Shown here one piece after another: positions 1 through 9,058 of a stretch of 64,000 bases of DNA (its first letter is position 1; each line of letters opens with the position of its first letter). The stretch spans positions 558,001 to 622,000 of the forward strand of contig CAWFTG010000001.1 of assembly GCA_963818695.1 (NCBI GenBank), read 5' to 3'. Source of the DNA: AP-15 sp963818695. Lineage in GTDB: Bacteria > Pseudomonadota > Alphaproteobacteria > ATCC43930 > CGMCC-115725. Under the pieces are notes generated by a model. That model did not search any database. It had not been told where the DNA came from and saw only the letters and a list, made by a program, of their open reading frames with translations. The translations under genes were made by a program, and so were the position numbers.

Positions 1-876
1 AGCGCCTTTTTTATCACGCATGCCAAACAATTGGGCAAAGAATACGGACTGACGCTCGAATTCGTGAACACTCCGACCTTCGCCGAGATGGTCACGTTCC
101 TCGGCGCCGGCATGGTCGACGTCAGCGTCCTCCCATACACCAGCTTTATCGGCCTTTATGACAAGGAGGCTCCGATCAAGATTGTCGGCGGCGGGGGCAT
201 CGAAGGCTGCGTGATCGTGGCCCAGCCCGGCCTCGACACGGCGGCCAAGCTCAAGGGCAAAACCCTTGGCACCTTTCAGATGGATACCCTCGAGGTATTG
301 CCGTACGATTGGCTGAAAAAGAATGGAGTCAAGTTCAGCGACATTACGGTCCGCTACATGGGCAATACTCCCGAAGCAGTCGAGGCGTTCAAGGCCGGCG
401 CGCTGGACTTCATCTGCACGATCGAGCCTTACGCCTCGGCGCTGCTCAACGACGTCAAGGGGTCGGTGCTGTTGTCGAACGGAGTCGACATCTATGGGCC
501 GCACTACACCGACTGCGTGCTCGCGGCGCGCACGAGCGTCATCGAGGAGCATCGAGAGGATTTGAGGGCACTGATCAAGGCGATGCTGAAGGCCCAGCTG
601 ATGTTCGAGCAGCAGCGCGAGCAGATCCTCGGCGAACTCGTCGGCACTTACTACAAGACCTCGCTCGAAAACGCGCGCATTGGCGCGCAGAGGCAGCCGC
701 CTTGCGTCGATCAGCGGGCGCAGACCGATTTCATCCTCGGCCGTGTCGATTCGATCCTCGAGATGGGCTACATCAAAAAGAAGCCTGGGCGCGATGCGAT
801 CGACTGGACGTTGCTCGAGGAAGCTATCAAGGAAGAGCCGGAGGTCTATTCGCAGCTGAAATACAAATCGGCATGA
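1..876 (+). CDS. ABC transporter substrate-binding protein, NMT1/SsuA type (5' end outside window)
   Basis: The reading frame is open from base 1, so the true start and any signal peptide lie upstream; 291 residues are visible. The protein shows the periplasmic-binding fold of the NMT1/THI5/SsuA group, with segments such as LGAGMVDVSVLPYTSFIG near the front and VRYMGNTPEAVEAFKAGALDF in the middle resembling the ligand-cleft strands of that group. It would capture a small nitrogen- or sulfur-containing compound in the periplasm and pass it to the permease encoded next. Its stop overlaps the permease start (ATGA), and the ATPase follows, so the three form one importer operon. The ligand cannot be read from sequence; the amidohydrolase downstream suggests a nitrogenous ring or amide compound. 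Confidence 0.85.
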   Translation, partial: SAFFITHAKQLGKEYGLTLEFVNTPTFAEMVTFLGAGMVDVSVLPYTSFIGLYDKEAPIKIVGGGGIEGCVIVAQPGLDTAAKLKGKTLGTFQMDTLEVLPYDWLKKNGVKFSDITVRYMGNTPEAVEAFKAGALDFICTIEPYASALLNDVKGSVLLSNGVDIYGPHYTDCVLAARTSVIEEHREDLRALIKAMLKAQLMFEQQREQILGELVGTYYKTSLENARIGAQRQPPCVDQRAQTDFILGRVDSILEMGYIKKKPGRDAIDWTLLEEAIKEEPEVYSQLKYKSA

Positions 877-1793
877 CCTCTACTCCGGTCGCGCCCGCCC
901 GGGCGGCGCCGTTCGCTTCGGCACCGCAGTGGCGGCGTGCCCGGGGTCTCCTCCGAGTTTGGCTGCCTCAGCTGGGCTGGACTATTGTCTCGGTGGGGTT
1001 GTTCGCCGTGATCTGGGAAGTGTGCTGGTATTTCGGCTGGGCCGATCCGCGCTTACTTCCCCCGCCGCACGTTTTTCTCAGTGATCTGACAGCCCAGGCC
1101 AAGTTCTTTAACACTGCCCAGCGCTGGCAAATCGGTGTCGACGCCAATGCCGGGCCGAGCCCGGCCCTGGCGGTGCTGATCACAATCCTGTCGTCGACGA
1201 TGAGGGTCTTCGCCGGGCTCGGCCTCGCTATGGTCATCAGCATCTGCCTCGGCGTCGCGATACGCTACTTCCGGCTGATCGAGCATTTGACCTTGCCGAC
1301 GATCACGTTACTCGCTCCAGTCTCGCCGGTGGCGTGGCTGCCGGTCGCGATCTTCTTGTTCGGGATCGGCAACGGGCCGGCGATCTTCATGGTCTTTGTC
1401 GCGCTGTTCTTTCACATGATCCTGGCGACGATTACCCAAATAGATGGAGCCAACCCCAATTACATAAACGTGGCTCGCACAATGGGCGCCAGCAAATGGC
1501 AGATTTATCGGCGGGTCATATTGCCGGCGATCTTGCCCGGGCTGCTCGTGGTATTGCGGTTCAACCTGTTCGGCGCCTGGATGGTGGTGCTGATCGCCGA
1601 AGCGACCGGCGTCGGCTTTGGCCTCGGTCAGGTCATCATGATGGCGCGCAACACCTTCAACCCCAGCCTGGTGTTTTTCACGATCGTCATCATCGGGCTA
1701 TTGGGGTTCAGCTTCGATTTTCTGCTGCGGCAGCTCCAGCGCCGCCTTCTCTATTGGCTGCCCAACCGGACCGCAGGGTTGGCCGATGTCTGA
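873..1793 (+). CDS. ABC transporter permease, NMT1/SsuC type
   Basis: This is a 306-residue inner-membrane permease of the nitrate/sulfonate/taurine (binding-protein-dependent) class. I placed the start at the ATG that overlaps the preceding stop as ATGA; a longer upstream frame is only the shadow of the binding-protein gene. After a basic N-terminus the protein has about six hydrophobic segments. The cytoplasmic EAA loop that contacts the ATPase is visible as ARTMGASKWQIYRRVILPA, near two thirds of the length. It overlaps the ATPase gene by 8 bases, which supports coupled translation of the importer. Substrate unknown. Confidence 0.9.
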   Translation: MTSTPVAPARAAPFASAPQWRRARGLLRVWLPQLGWTIVSVGLFAVIWEVCWYFGWADPRLLPPPHVFLSDLTAQAKFFNTAQRWQIGVDANAGPSPALAVLITILSSTMRVFAGLGLAMVISICLGVAIRYFRLIEHLTLPTITLLAPVSPVAWLPVAIFLFGIGNGPAIFMVFVALFFHMILATITQIDGANPNYINVARTMGASKWQIYRRVILPAILPGLLVVLRFNLFGAWMVVLIAEATGVGFGLGQVIMMARNTFNPSLVFFTIVIIGLLGFSFDFLLRQLQRRLLYWLPNRTAGLADV

Positions 1794-2583
1794 GCCGGCG
1801 ATTTGCTGCCGCGGAGTGGGCAAGGTCTGGGCAGCCGGCACCGAGCGCGCCCACGAAGCGCTGCGCGCGATCGACCTCACCGTCGATGCCGGTGAGTTCG
1901 TCGTCGTGCTCGGTCCGTCCGGGTGCGGCAAGAGCACGCTCCTATACCTGATCGCCGGGCTCGAAGAAACCAGCGCCGGCGAGATAACCGCAAATGGCAT
2001 CCCAGTCACGGGTCCAGCGCCGGACCGCAGCCTGATCTTTCAAGAGACTTCGCTATTCCCTTGGCTGTCCGTCTGGCAAAACGTCAGTTTCGGGCTGTCG
2101 CTGCGGGGCATTGGCAAAGCCGAGCAGCGCGAGATTTCCCGCCAGGTCCTGTTCCGAACCGGCCTCGCCGAGACCTTCGACAAGCGGCCGCACGAGTTGT
2201 CGGGTGGAATGCGCCAGCGGGTCGCCGTCGCCCGCGCGCTCGCGATGCGCCCGAAGGTGTTGCTGATGGACGAGCCTTTTGCCGCGCTCGATGTGCAGAC
2301 CCGGGCAAAAATGCAGGGTTTTTTGCTCGATGTCTGGCGCGAGAGTGGCGCCTCGGTCATTTTCGTCACCCATCACATCGATGAAGCGATGGCGCTCGCC
2401 GACCGGGTCGTCGTGTGCACAGCCCGCCCCGGGCGGATCAAAGACATTGTTGCGATCGACCGGCCACGGCCGCGCGACCCGTTCGCGTCGGAGGCGGTCG
2501 CGCTGCGGCGGAAGCTGACCGAACTGTTGAGCGCTGAAGTCGACCGCGCCTTCGCCGAGCAAGAGAGCGTCGCCACGGCTTGA
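1786..2583 (+). CDS. ABC transporter ATP-binding protein, SsuB/TauB type
   Basis: This 265-residue protein is a complete nucleotide-binding domain. Walker A is GPSGCGKST (residues 43-51), the Q-loop lies in FQETSLFPWL (about 85-94), the signature is LSGGMRQR (138-145), Walker B is VLLMDEP (158-164) and the switch histidine is in VTHHIDEA (about 195-202). It powers the permease encoded directly upstream; the LSGGMRQR variant is typical of the nitrate/sulfonate/taurine subfamily. The gene overlaps the permease by 8 bases and is followed after only 11 bases by the amidohydrolase, so importer and enzyme are probably co-transcribed. Confidence 0.93.
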   Translation: MSEPAICCRGVGKVWAAGTERAHEALRAIDLTVDAGEFVVVLGPSGCGKSTLLYLIAGLEETSAGEITANGIPVTGPAPDRSLIFQETSLFPWLSVWQNVSFGLSLRGIGKAEQREISRQVLFRTGLAETFDKRPHELSGGMRQRVAVARALAMRPKVLLMDEPFAALDVQTRAKMQGFLLDVWRESGASVIFVTHHIDEAMALADRVVVCTARPGRIKDIVAIDRPRPRDPFASEAVALRRKLTELLSAEVDRAFAEQESVATA

Positions 2584-2594
2584 GGGGAGAAGAA

Positions 2595-4136
2595 ATGCCT
2601 TCCAGCATCGTCCGCGGCCTCGCCGTGATCACCGAACCGGCAGACCGCCGTCATTGGCAACAAATCGATGACGGCGCGGTATTGCAACGCGATGGCGTCA
2701 TCGCCGAGATCGGCCCCTTTGCCGAGCTCTCGGCGCGGCAACCCGGTGTCCCGGTGATCGGCACCGGGCGCCAAGTGGTATTGCCGGGGTTTGTCAACGG
2801 CCATCACCATATCGGCCTGACCCCGGTGCAGCACGGTTCGCCCGACATGCCTCTGGAGCTGTGGTTCGTGACCCGGCTGGTGACCCGGCATGTCGATCTT
2901 TATCTCGATACCCTCTATTCCGCCTTTGAGATGATTGCATCCGGGATCACCACCGTGCAGCACCTGCACGGCTGGCTCCCAGGCGGGCTCGCCGCGGTGG
3001 AGGCGGGGGCCGGTGAGGTGATCCGTGCCTACGAAGACATTGGTATGCGAGTGTCGTATTCCTTCGCGCTGCGCGATCAGAACCGGCTCGTCTACCAGGA
3101 TGACAAGCAATTCACGGCAGGCCTGCCGGCCGAGCTGCGTCCGGCAATGGAGCGGCACTTCGGACGCTTTGAAGTGTCACTCGCCGATTACGGCGCGCTC
3201 TTCGAGCAGCTCCGCGCCAAGCATCACGACAAGGAACGGATCAAGATCCAGCTCGCTCCCGCTAATCTCCATTGGTGCTCCGATGCGGCATTGACAATGC
3301 TCGCCGACTATTCGGAGCGATACGATGCGCCGATGCACATGCACCTCGTCGAGACCGCCTATCAGAAGGAGTATGCCCGCCGGCGCGGCGGTGGCACCGC
3401 CCTCGACTATATCGATCGTTTCGGGTTCCTGGGGCCGCGGCTGACATTGGGGCATGGCGTGTGGCTCAACGAGGCCGATCTCGACCGCATTGCCGCGACC
3501 GGCACCCATATCTGCCACAATTGCAGCTCCAACTTCCGCCTGCGCAGCGGCCTTGCGCCGCTCAATTTCTTCGAGAAGCGCGGCATCAATACCGCGATCG
3601 GCCTCGACGAGGCCGGCATCAACGACGATCGCGACATGCTGCAGGAGATGCGCATGGTGCTGCGCGCGCATCGCGTGCCGGGAATGGACGAGGCGGATGT
3701 TCCGAGCGTCGGCCAGGTTCTGCGCATGGCAACCGTCGGCGGTGCGGTGACGACGCCCTACGGCAGCCGGATCGGTACGCTCGCGGTTGGCAAGGCTGCC
3801 GATCTCGTCCTGATCGATTGGGACAAGATAGCCTATCCCTATCTCGACCCGGAAACTCCGATGCTCGACGCTGTGCTGCAACGAGGGCGCACCGACGCCG
3901 TGGACCTCGTCATGGTGGCGGGCGAGGTGGTCTACCAGGACGGACGGTTCACCCGCGTCGACCGGGACGCGGCGCTGGGCGAGCTGCATCAATCATTGCA
4001 GCGTCCTCTCGCCGAAGACGAAGTCGAGCGGCGCCAGCTGTCGAAAGCGCTGCTGCCATATGTGCGCCGCTTCTACGCCGGGTATTTCGATCCCGAGGCG
4101 CATCTGCCCTATTACCGGGGAAGCTCGCGTCAATAG
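2595..4136 (+). CDS. Amidohydrolase-family metal-dependent hydrolase/deaminase
   Basis: This is a 513-residue member of the amidohydrolase superfamily, cytosine deaminase/atrazine chlorohydrolase-like branch. I chose the ATG at 2595 because GGGGAGAAG lies just before it; an in-frame TTG at 2580 is less likely. Metal-site motifs are in order: GFVNGHHH (65-72), MHMHLVE (248-253, second-shell H250), LGHGVW (285-290, H287) and IGLDEAGIND (335-344, D338). The family hydrolyses C-N or C-Cl bonds on rings or releases ammonia from aminated heterocycles. It follows the importer ATPase after 11 bases, which suggests it acts on the imported compound. RidA, often found beside enzymes producing reactive enamines or imines, is encoded convergently next door. 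The exact substrate is not inferable. Confidence 0.85.
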   Translation: MPSSIVRGLAVITEPADRRHWQQIDDGAVLQRDGVIAEIGPFAELSARQPGVPVIGTGRQVVLPGFVNGHHHIGLTPVQHGSPDMPLELWFVTRLVTRHVDLYLDTLYSAFEMIASGITTVQHLHGWLPGGLAAVEAGAGEVIRAYEDIGMRVSYSFALRDQNRLVYQDDKQFTAGLPAELRPAMERHFGRFEVSLADYGALFEQLRAKHHDKERIKIQLAPANLHWCSDAALTMLADYSERYDAPMHMHLVETAYQKEYARRRGGGTALDYIDRFGFLGPRLTLGHGVWLNEADLDRIAATGTHICHNCSSNFRLRSGLAPLNFFEKRGINTAIGLDEAGINDDRDMLQEMRMVLRAHRVPGMDEADVPSVGQVLRMATVGGAVTTPYGSRIGTLAVGKAADLVLIDWDKIAYPYLDPETPMLDAVLQRGRTDAVDLVMVAGEVVYQDGRFTRVDRDAALGELHQSLQRPLAEDEVERRQLSKALLPYVRRFYAGYFDPEAHLPYYRGSSRQ

Positions 4137-4171
4137 CAAGCGCTAGCGATGCCGGATCGCGTGGGGACCGC

Positions 4172-4567
4172 TCAAGAACGGCGAGCGATCAAATCGACTT
4201 CGACGATGCCGCCGCGTGCCAGATGCGTGACCCCGACCGTGGTGCGCGCCGGTAGCCGGTCGGGCTTGAAATATTCGGTGTAGAGGCGGTTGAAGGCGGC
4301 GTAGTCGCGCTCGAAATGAGTGAGAAATATGCGCGCGCAAACAACATCTTCGAACCCGGCGCCGGCCCCGGCGAGCGCGCGTTTGAGATTGTCCATTACT
4401 TTGCGGGTCTGCGCCTCGATCCCTTCCGGAAGCGGCAGTGAATCATCGTCCGGGTCGGTAGCGAGTTGGCCGGTCACGAACAGCCAGCCATCCGCCTCGA
4501 CGACATGGCTGTAAGGCGCCACCGGCTTCGGCGCGTTCGGGATCAGATGATAGATCGGCGCACTCAC
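4172..4567 (-). CDS. RidA family protein (YjgF/YER057c/UK114)
   Basis: The 131-residue product has the standard length and pattern of RidA-type enamine/imine deaminases: APYSHVVEADGWLFVTGQLA near the front, a middle DNLKRALAGAGAGFEDVV, and a C-terminal ARTTVGVTHLARGGIVEVD containing the arginine expected to bind a carboxylate. I chose the GTG at 4567 because GGAGAAGG lies 4 bases upstream; a longer in-frame extension would overlap the DUF1989 gene. RidA proteins hydrolyse reactive 2-aminoacrylate-like intermediates, and specialised paralogues sit in pyrimidine or amino-acid breakdown operons. Here it lies downstream of DUF1989 on the same strand and converges with the amidohydrolase, so it is probably a specialised copy. 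Confidence 0.9.
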   Translation of the reverse strand: MSAPIYHLIPNAPKPVAPYSHVVEADGWLFVTGQLATDPDDDSLPLPEGIEAQTRKVMDNLKRALAGAGAGFEDVVCARIFLTHFERDYAAFNRLYTEYFKPDRLPARTTVGVTHLARGGIVEVDLIARRS

Positions 4568-4581
4568 GATCCTTCTCCTTG

Positions 4582-5223
4582 CTACGGTCTGCCGCTCTGA
4601 GCCGGCCGCCAGATTATCGCCCGGATCGGCGTCAGGTTGTAGGCGTTGCAAGGGTTGTGCATCTGCGGACAGTTTGACAATACTGCCAATACGTCACGCT
4701 CGGCGCGCAGATCGACATAGCTCCCCGCCGTCGAATGCCCGTAGACATTGACTGCTGCGCCGTCGGCGGCGACCGGCACGCTCATGAAGAAATTGACGTT
4801 GCTGACGATATAGCTGCGGTCGAGCCCGAACTGCGCCAAGGCCTCGACGAAATTGGCGAAGCAGCTATGCGTCCCACGAACGCCGTAGCGCAGGAAGTTG
4901 TTGGGTTCGCTGCAGCAGCCGTAAATTGTGTCGTGCCGACCGCAAGTATCTTCGACGACCGTAAACAGCGCGTTGCCGAGATCGGAATACAGAACCGTGC
5001 CCTTGTCGACGAACAATTTGCCCTGGACCTTGATTGTGTTGGTCGCGCAATAGCGATCGGTCGGATCCGCCGCGTCGAAAGACAGGAAGTCGACCGCCTG
5101 CTGGCCCTCGAGATCGATCAGCCGCAGCATATCGCCCTTTGCGACGCGATGGCCCCAGGGCCGTCCGGGCGGCACCACCGCATCAAACAGGATTTCGCCG
5201 GGCGGGGGGCTCGGTTCGGTCAT
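4582..5223 (-). CDS. DUF1989 / urea carboxylase-associated family protein
   Basis: This 213-residue protein matches the DUF1989 family: GHRVAKGDMLRLIDLEGQQA, then AVDFLSFDAADPTDRYCATN, then CGRHDTIYGCCSEPNNFLRY, and a C-terminal NCPQMHNPCNAYNLTPI. Conserved Cys and His residues are consistent with a metal site. Family members are best known as the companion proteins of urea carboxylase and guanidine breakdown, but no urea carboxylase or allophanate hydrolase is visible in this window. It lies 14 bases before the RidA gene and 9 bases after the ATPase of the next ABC importer, in the same direction, so it probably belongs to that importer operon and handles the imported nitrogen compound. Confidence 0.85.
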   Translation of the reverse strand: MTEPSPPPGEILFDAVVPPGRPWGHRVAKGDMLRLIDLEGQQAVDFLSFDAADPTDRYCATNTIKVQGKLFVDKGTVLYSDLGNALFTVVEDTCGRHDTIYGCCSEPNNFLRYGVRGTHSCFANFVEALAQFGLDRSYIVSNVNFFMSVPVAADGAAVNVYGHSTAGSYVDLRAERDVLAVLSNCPQMHNPCNAYNLTPIRAIIWRPAQSGRP

Positions 5224-5232
5224 GGTACCATC

Positions 5233-6049
5233 CTAGCTAGCTGCGATGGCGGCGACACTGGCGGCGGCGTAGCGCTGGAGGAACTGGCGAGCGCGATCAG
5301 TCGACGGTGCGGAGAAGAACTGGGCCGGCGTTCCGGTCTCGACGACCTGGCCGTGGTCGAGAAAGACCATCCGGGTCGCTGCGTCGCGGGCGAAGCCCAT
5401 TTCATGGGTAACGATCACCATCGTCATGCCGTCGCGCGCCAGTTGACGCATGACCAGAATGACTTCGCCGACCAGCTCGGGATCGAGCGCACTTGTCGGC
5501 TCGTCGAACAGCAGGAGATCGGGCTGCACCGCCAACGCGCGGGCAATTCCGACGCGCTGTTTCTGCCCGCCCGAGAGCCGCGCCGGGAAAACGTCGCGCT
5601 TGTCGCCGAGCCCGACCTTTTGCAGCAGCGCCTCGGCTGCTTCGCGCACCTCGGCCCGCGGGCGTTTCTGGACGTGCAGCGGCGCCTCCATCACGTTCTG
5701 CAATACGGTCAGGTGCGGCCACAACGCGAAATGCTGGAACACCATGCCGATGCGGGTGCGGATCTGCGCCAGCTCCGAATCCGACATTCGCAATACGGCC
5801 GCCCGACCCGATCCCAACCGGGCGGCCGTTCAAAAACACGGCGCCCGTGTCAGGCTTATCGAGCCAGTTTATGCAGCGTAGGAGAGTCGATTTGCCGGAG
5901 CCGGACGGCCCGACGATGCAGACGGTCTCGCCGCGGGCGACGGTCAAGCTAATATCCGACAATACTTGGAGTGCCCCGAAGCTCTTGGAGATCGCGCGCA
6001 GTTCGAGTACCGCCGCGTCAGCAGGCCGCTTCGCGACGGCGTCGTTCAT
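5233..6049 (-). pseudogene. Polar amino acid ABC transporter ATPase, broken by one frameshift
   Basis: Reading from 6049 the frame gives an N-terminal half with MNDAVAKRPADAAVLEL, the aromatic A-loop region and Walker A GPSGSGKST, then LLRCINWLDKPDTGAV. Near 5800-5825 the match jumps to another frame, which supplies the Q-loop (GMVFQHFALWPH), signature LSGGQKQR, Walker B LLLFDEPTSALD and the switch histidine VTHEMGF. Both halves are excellent matches to the HisP/GlnQ class and only one base is in excess at the join (in the GGGATCGGGTCGGGCGG stretch). With everything else intact, a sequencing error in a G-run is as likely as a true mutation. The gene overlaps the permease stop as ATGA in a four-gene importer operon. 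Confidence 0.85.
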
Positions 6050-6702
6050 CGCCGCGCTTCCGCCATGCGACCGATCCCGGCCACTGCCGCCTCGACGATG
6101 AGGCACAATACCCAATACAGCAGCACCGCGGTCACGAATGCGGCGAAAGGCACGAAATAGGTGGCCTGGATCGAGCTCGCCTCGTGGGTCAGCTCGGGCA
6201 CTGCGATAATCGTCAGAAACGCACTGTCCTTGATGATCTGGATCAGCTGATTGCCGATCATCGGGATCGCCGCGAGGATCACCGGCGGCAGCACGATGCG
6301 GCGGAACAGGTTGAGCCCGACAAAGCCGAAGGCATGCCCGGCCTCGATCATCTCACGTGACAGCCCTGCCCCGGCCGCGCGCAGCAGTTCCGCCATGTAG
6401 GCCGTGTTATAGAGCGTCAGCGCGACTAGCCCGGCGCCCCAATTGGTCAAGCGGATGCCAAAAGACGGTAGCCCATAATAGACGAGATAGGCGAAAAGGA
6501 GGAACGGCACGCAGCGCATCGTGTCGACGAAATAACGCCCCGCCGCCGCCAGCGGCCGGACCTGCGCCATCAGCGCCACCGCCAGGAGGCAGCCGAGCGC
6601 AAAGGCCAATGCTGCCGATGAAAGCGACAGCCACACCGTGTTGGCGAGTCCGCTCAGGAGCTGCTCACGATGCGCCCAGGTGATACCAAAATCACGGATC
6701 AT
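6046..6702 (-). CDS. Polar amino acid ABC transporter permease (HisM/GlnP type)
   Basis: This is a 218-residue inner-membrane permease with about five hydrophobic segments. LLSGLANTVWLSLSSAALAF at the front is the typical opening of the amino-acid importer permease family, and the coupling loop is EMIEAGHAFGFVGLNLFRRI followed by VLPP. It forms a pair with the next permease gene, with which it shares a 4-base ATGA overlap; the ATPase gene begins in its own stop codon. The four tightly packed genes (binding protein, two permeases, ATPase) are the usual layout for a histidine/glutamine-type importer, here with DUF1989 and RidA downstream, so the ligand may be an unusual amino compound rather than a protein amino acid. 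Confidence 0.92.
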   Translation of the reverse strand: MIRDFGITWAHREQLLSGLANTVWLSLSSAALAFALGCLLAVALMAQVRPLAAAGRYFVDTMRCVPFLLFAYLVYYGLPSFGIRLTNWGAGLVALTLYNTAYMAELLRAAGAGLSREMIEAGHAFGFVGLNLFRRIVLPPVILAAIPMIGNQLIQIIKDSAFLTIIAVPELTHEASSIQATYFVPFAAFVTAVLLYWVLCLIVEAAVAGIGRMAEARR

Positions 6703-7349
6703 GCCGCCGCCGCAGTTGCAGTGATCCGCCGGCGTTCGACATTGCGCTGCGCGAGCACGAATACGGCAACGATGATCGCGTAGATGACGAGGGCAACGAG
6801 CAGGGGAGGCAATGGCCGATAAGTCTCGGCTCCGACACGCACCGCCGCACGCGTCACGTCGACGATGCCCACCACCGCCACGGCCGGGCTCGCTTTGATC
6901 AACAGGCTCATCTCATTGACCAGTGCCGGCAGGCAGATGCGCAGGATCTGCGGCAGGATGATGCGGCGGAAACGCAGCGCCCCGCCCATGCCGAACGAGA
7001 CCGACGCATCGAGCTGCTCGCGCGGAAAGTCGACAAGCGCCGCCCGCCAGATCTCGCAATTGAACGCAGCGGTGTTGAGCGTCAGCGTCAGGATCGCCGT
7101 CGGCACCGGGTCCATTTCGATGCCGGCATTTGGCAGTGCGAAGAAGATCAACAGCGCCAAGGTTACCGCCGGCGTCGCGCGCATGACGCTGACATAGCTG
7201 GCAACGATCGGTGACAGCACCGGCACGCGGGTCCAGCGCGTGAGCGCCAAAGCTAGGCCGAGCGGCACGCCGAGTGCGATCCCCGACAGTGACAGCGAGA
7301 CGGTCGCCACCGCGCCCCGAAGAATGGCAAGGAAGTCCAGGACGCTCAT
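6699..7349 (-). CDS. Polar amino acid ABC transporter permease (HisQ/GltJ type)
   Basis: This is a 216-residue permease, the partner of the gene that follows it. The start is the ATG at 7349 (MSVLDFLAILRGAVATVSLS), 14 bases after the stop of the binding-protein gene; a longer open frame upstream only reads through that gene. The N-terminal GAVATVSLSLSGIALGVPLG and the coupling loop around LDASVSFGMGGALRFRRIIL are typical of the amino-acid importer permease family. It should form the heterodimeric membrane channel with the 6046-6702 product. Confidence 0.9.
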   Translation of the reverse strand: MSVLDFLAILRGAVATVSLSLSGIALGVPLGLALALTRWTRVPVLSPIVASYVSVMRATPAVTLALLIFFALPNAGIEMDPVPTAILTLTLNTAAFNCEIWRAALVDFPREQLDASVSFGMGGALRFRRIILPQILRICLPALVNEMSLLIKASPAVAVVGIVDVTRAAVRVGAETYRPLPPLLVALVIYAIIVAVFVLAQRNVERRRITATAAAA

Positions 7350-7363
7350 GCGCCCGCGCGCGG

Positions 7364-8221
7364 TCAATACTCCGCCGTAAAGGATGTCGGCATGTCCGGC
7401 ATCTCGATGCCGAGCCATTTCTTCTGCAGCGCGACGAGTTCGCCATTGGCGCGCTCCTGGGCGAGGAACTGGTTGATCACCGCCAAGAGCTCCGAATTGC
7501 CCTTCTTGACCGGCCATGCCGCATAGCCCGGCGCAGCGACAGCCTCGCCGACGGCGAATACATCTGGCTTTTCCTTTACGATGGTGTCCAGGTTGATCTG
7601 CGTGTTGATGACGAAATCGGTACGACCGATCGCGAGGTCCTGATAGGCCTCCGGATAGGAGGTGTACTGCACCACCTCGCCGAGATGCCCACCCATGCTT
7701 TCCAGCTTGGCCTTGAGTTGCGGCAGGTGTTGGAGCAGCGCGCTGCCTGCCTGGATGCCCAGCGGACGCCCGCTCAAATCCTTGATCGATTTTATCTTGT
7801 CGTCATTCTTGCGCTTCAGGTAATAGTCGGTCACCGCGGCGACCGGCATCGAGAAATCGAGCGATTGCTGTCGTTCCTTCGTGATGATCGCGGCGGTGAT
7901 GGCGATGTCGTACTTGCCGGTGCTGACCCCGGCCAGGAGCCCGGTCCACGGGATGATCTCCTGCTTGATCTCGAACGGCAGGAATTTGCGCAGTTTCTCG
8001 ATCAGCTCGTTGTCGTAGCCGACCGGCTTGCCGTCCTGGATGTATTCGAAGGGGCGGAAATCGTCCTCGGTGACCACTACCAGGTAACCGCGCTTCTTGA
8101 TCTCATCGAGCGTCGCGGCGGAGGCGAGGCTCGATATCAGCCCTGCCGCCGCAAGTGCGGCAATCAGCAACGCCCGGCGCCCGAGGGTGCGGCTCGCCAA
8201 TGTGATCGTATAGGTGATCAT
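7364..8221 (-). CDS. Extracellular solute-binding protein family 3 (amino-acid type)
   Basis: A 285-residue periplasmic binding protein. I chose the ATG at 8221 because GGGGGAAGCG directly precedes it; more distant in-frame starts lack such a site. Residues 1 to about 36 form a signal peptide with a basic start and a hydrophobic run ending near LASAATLDEI. The mature protein opens with KKRGYLVVVTEDDFRPFEYI and contains DIAITAAIITKERQQSLDFS, both signature regions of family 3 binding proteins. It is the first gene of the importer operon running to 5233. The missing ligand-binding details prevent naming the amino compound. Confidence 0.92.
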   Translation of the reverse strand: MITYTITLASRTLGRRALLIAALAAAGLISSLASAATLDEIKKRGYLVVVTEDDFRPFEYIQDGKPVGYDNELIEKLRKFLPFEIKQEIIPWTGLLAGVSTGKYDIAITAAIITKERQQSLDFSMPVAAVTDYYLKRKNDDKIKSIKDLSGRPLGIQAGSALLQHLPQLKAKLESMGGHLGEVVQYTSYPEAYQDLAIGRTDFVINTQINLDTIVKEKPDVFAVGEAVAAPGYAAWPVKKGNSELLAVINQFLAQERANGELVALQKKWLGIEMPDMPTSFTAEY

Positions 8222-8459
8222 CGCTTCCCCCACGGGTTCCATTGGTCGAGATCCCTCAGTCGAAGGTGAAGCTGCGGCGCTGCACCCAAGGCGGAAATGC
8301 GCCGCCCTCCGGCTTCGCCTCCTGGCGGAAATCACGAGCAAGCGCCATGCCATCCGCGCTTACGGCCCTACCGAGATCCTGCCGGCGTGTGGCACGGATT
8401 CTGCCTAATAAGCGATCACAGGCCGCCGTACTGCTCGGCGATGGCGGTAACATGCAGCG

Positions 8460-9058
8460 CTACATTGCAGCCCGTTGCGGTTCCGGGCGGACCAAGAGGG
8501 GCGGCGCTGCGGCGTTGGAAAGGAGGTCGAGATGGCAGGCGATGGAGTGCGACTCGGTCAGCGGCCTGAGCGGAGGTGACGTCGTATCGCAGACCGTTTC
8601 CAATTTGTGCGGGCAGCGTGCCGCGAAGACACAGCCGGCCTCCGCCGCGGCAGCCATAACGCTAGCGGTCGGCTCCGTCACCGCCTCGTCATCCGCGGCC
8701 GAAGCGAGCAACATCTCGGTATAGGGGTGGTGGGGCGGCGCCAACACCTCGGCAGCCGTGCCGATCTCGCAGATTCGGCCGCGATACATCACCGCGACTC
8801 GATCCGAAAGCTGCGCCACCACGGCAAGATCATGTGAGATGAACAGATAGGACAGGCCGAACGCATCGCGCAAATCGGCCAGCAGATTGACGATCGTCGC
8901 CTGCACCGACACGTCGAGAGCGGAGACCGGCTCGTCGCAGACGATGAAGCGCGGTTCGGTGGCGAGCGCGCGGGCAATTGCGACGCGCTGGCGCTCGCCA
9001 CCGCTCAGCTGATGGGGAAAGCGCTTCCGGTAGGCGGCCGGCAGACGCGCCGGATCCG
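8460..9058 (-). pseudogene. Peptide ABC transporter ATPase, C-terminal fragment (DppD/OppD type)
   Basis: From about 9058 down to 8460 the frame encodes the last two thirds of an oligopeptide-type ATPase: HQLSGGERQRVAIARALA (signature), FIVCDEPVSALDVS (Walker B), YLFISHDLAVV (switch histidine), then HHPYTEMLLAS and a CVFAARCPHK segment typical of the oligopeptide-type C-terminal extension. Walker A and the whole N-terminal third are absent. The open frame continues upstream only by reading a permease gene out of frame. This is the back half of a gene whose front was lost in a deletion that also removed the rest of the adjoining permease and probably a second permease. Confidence 0.85.

Noticed and set aside
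4735..5952. 405-codon open frame on the plus strand
   Set aside because: It runs antisense to DUF1989 and the amino-acid importer ATPase, both well supported.
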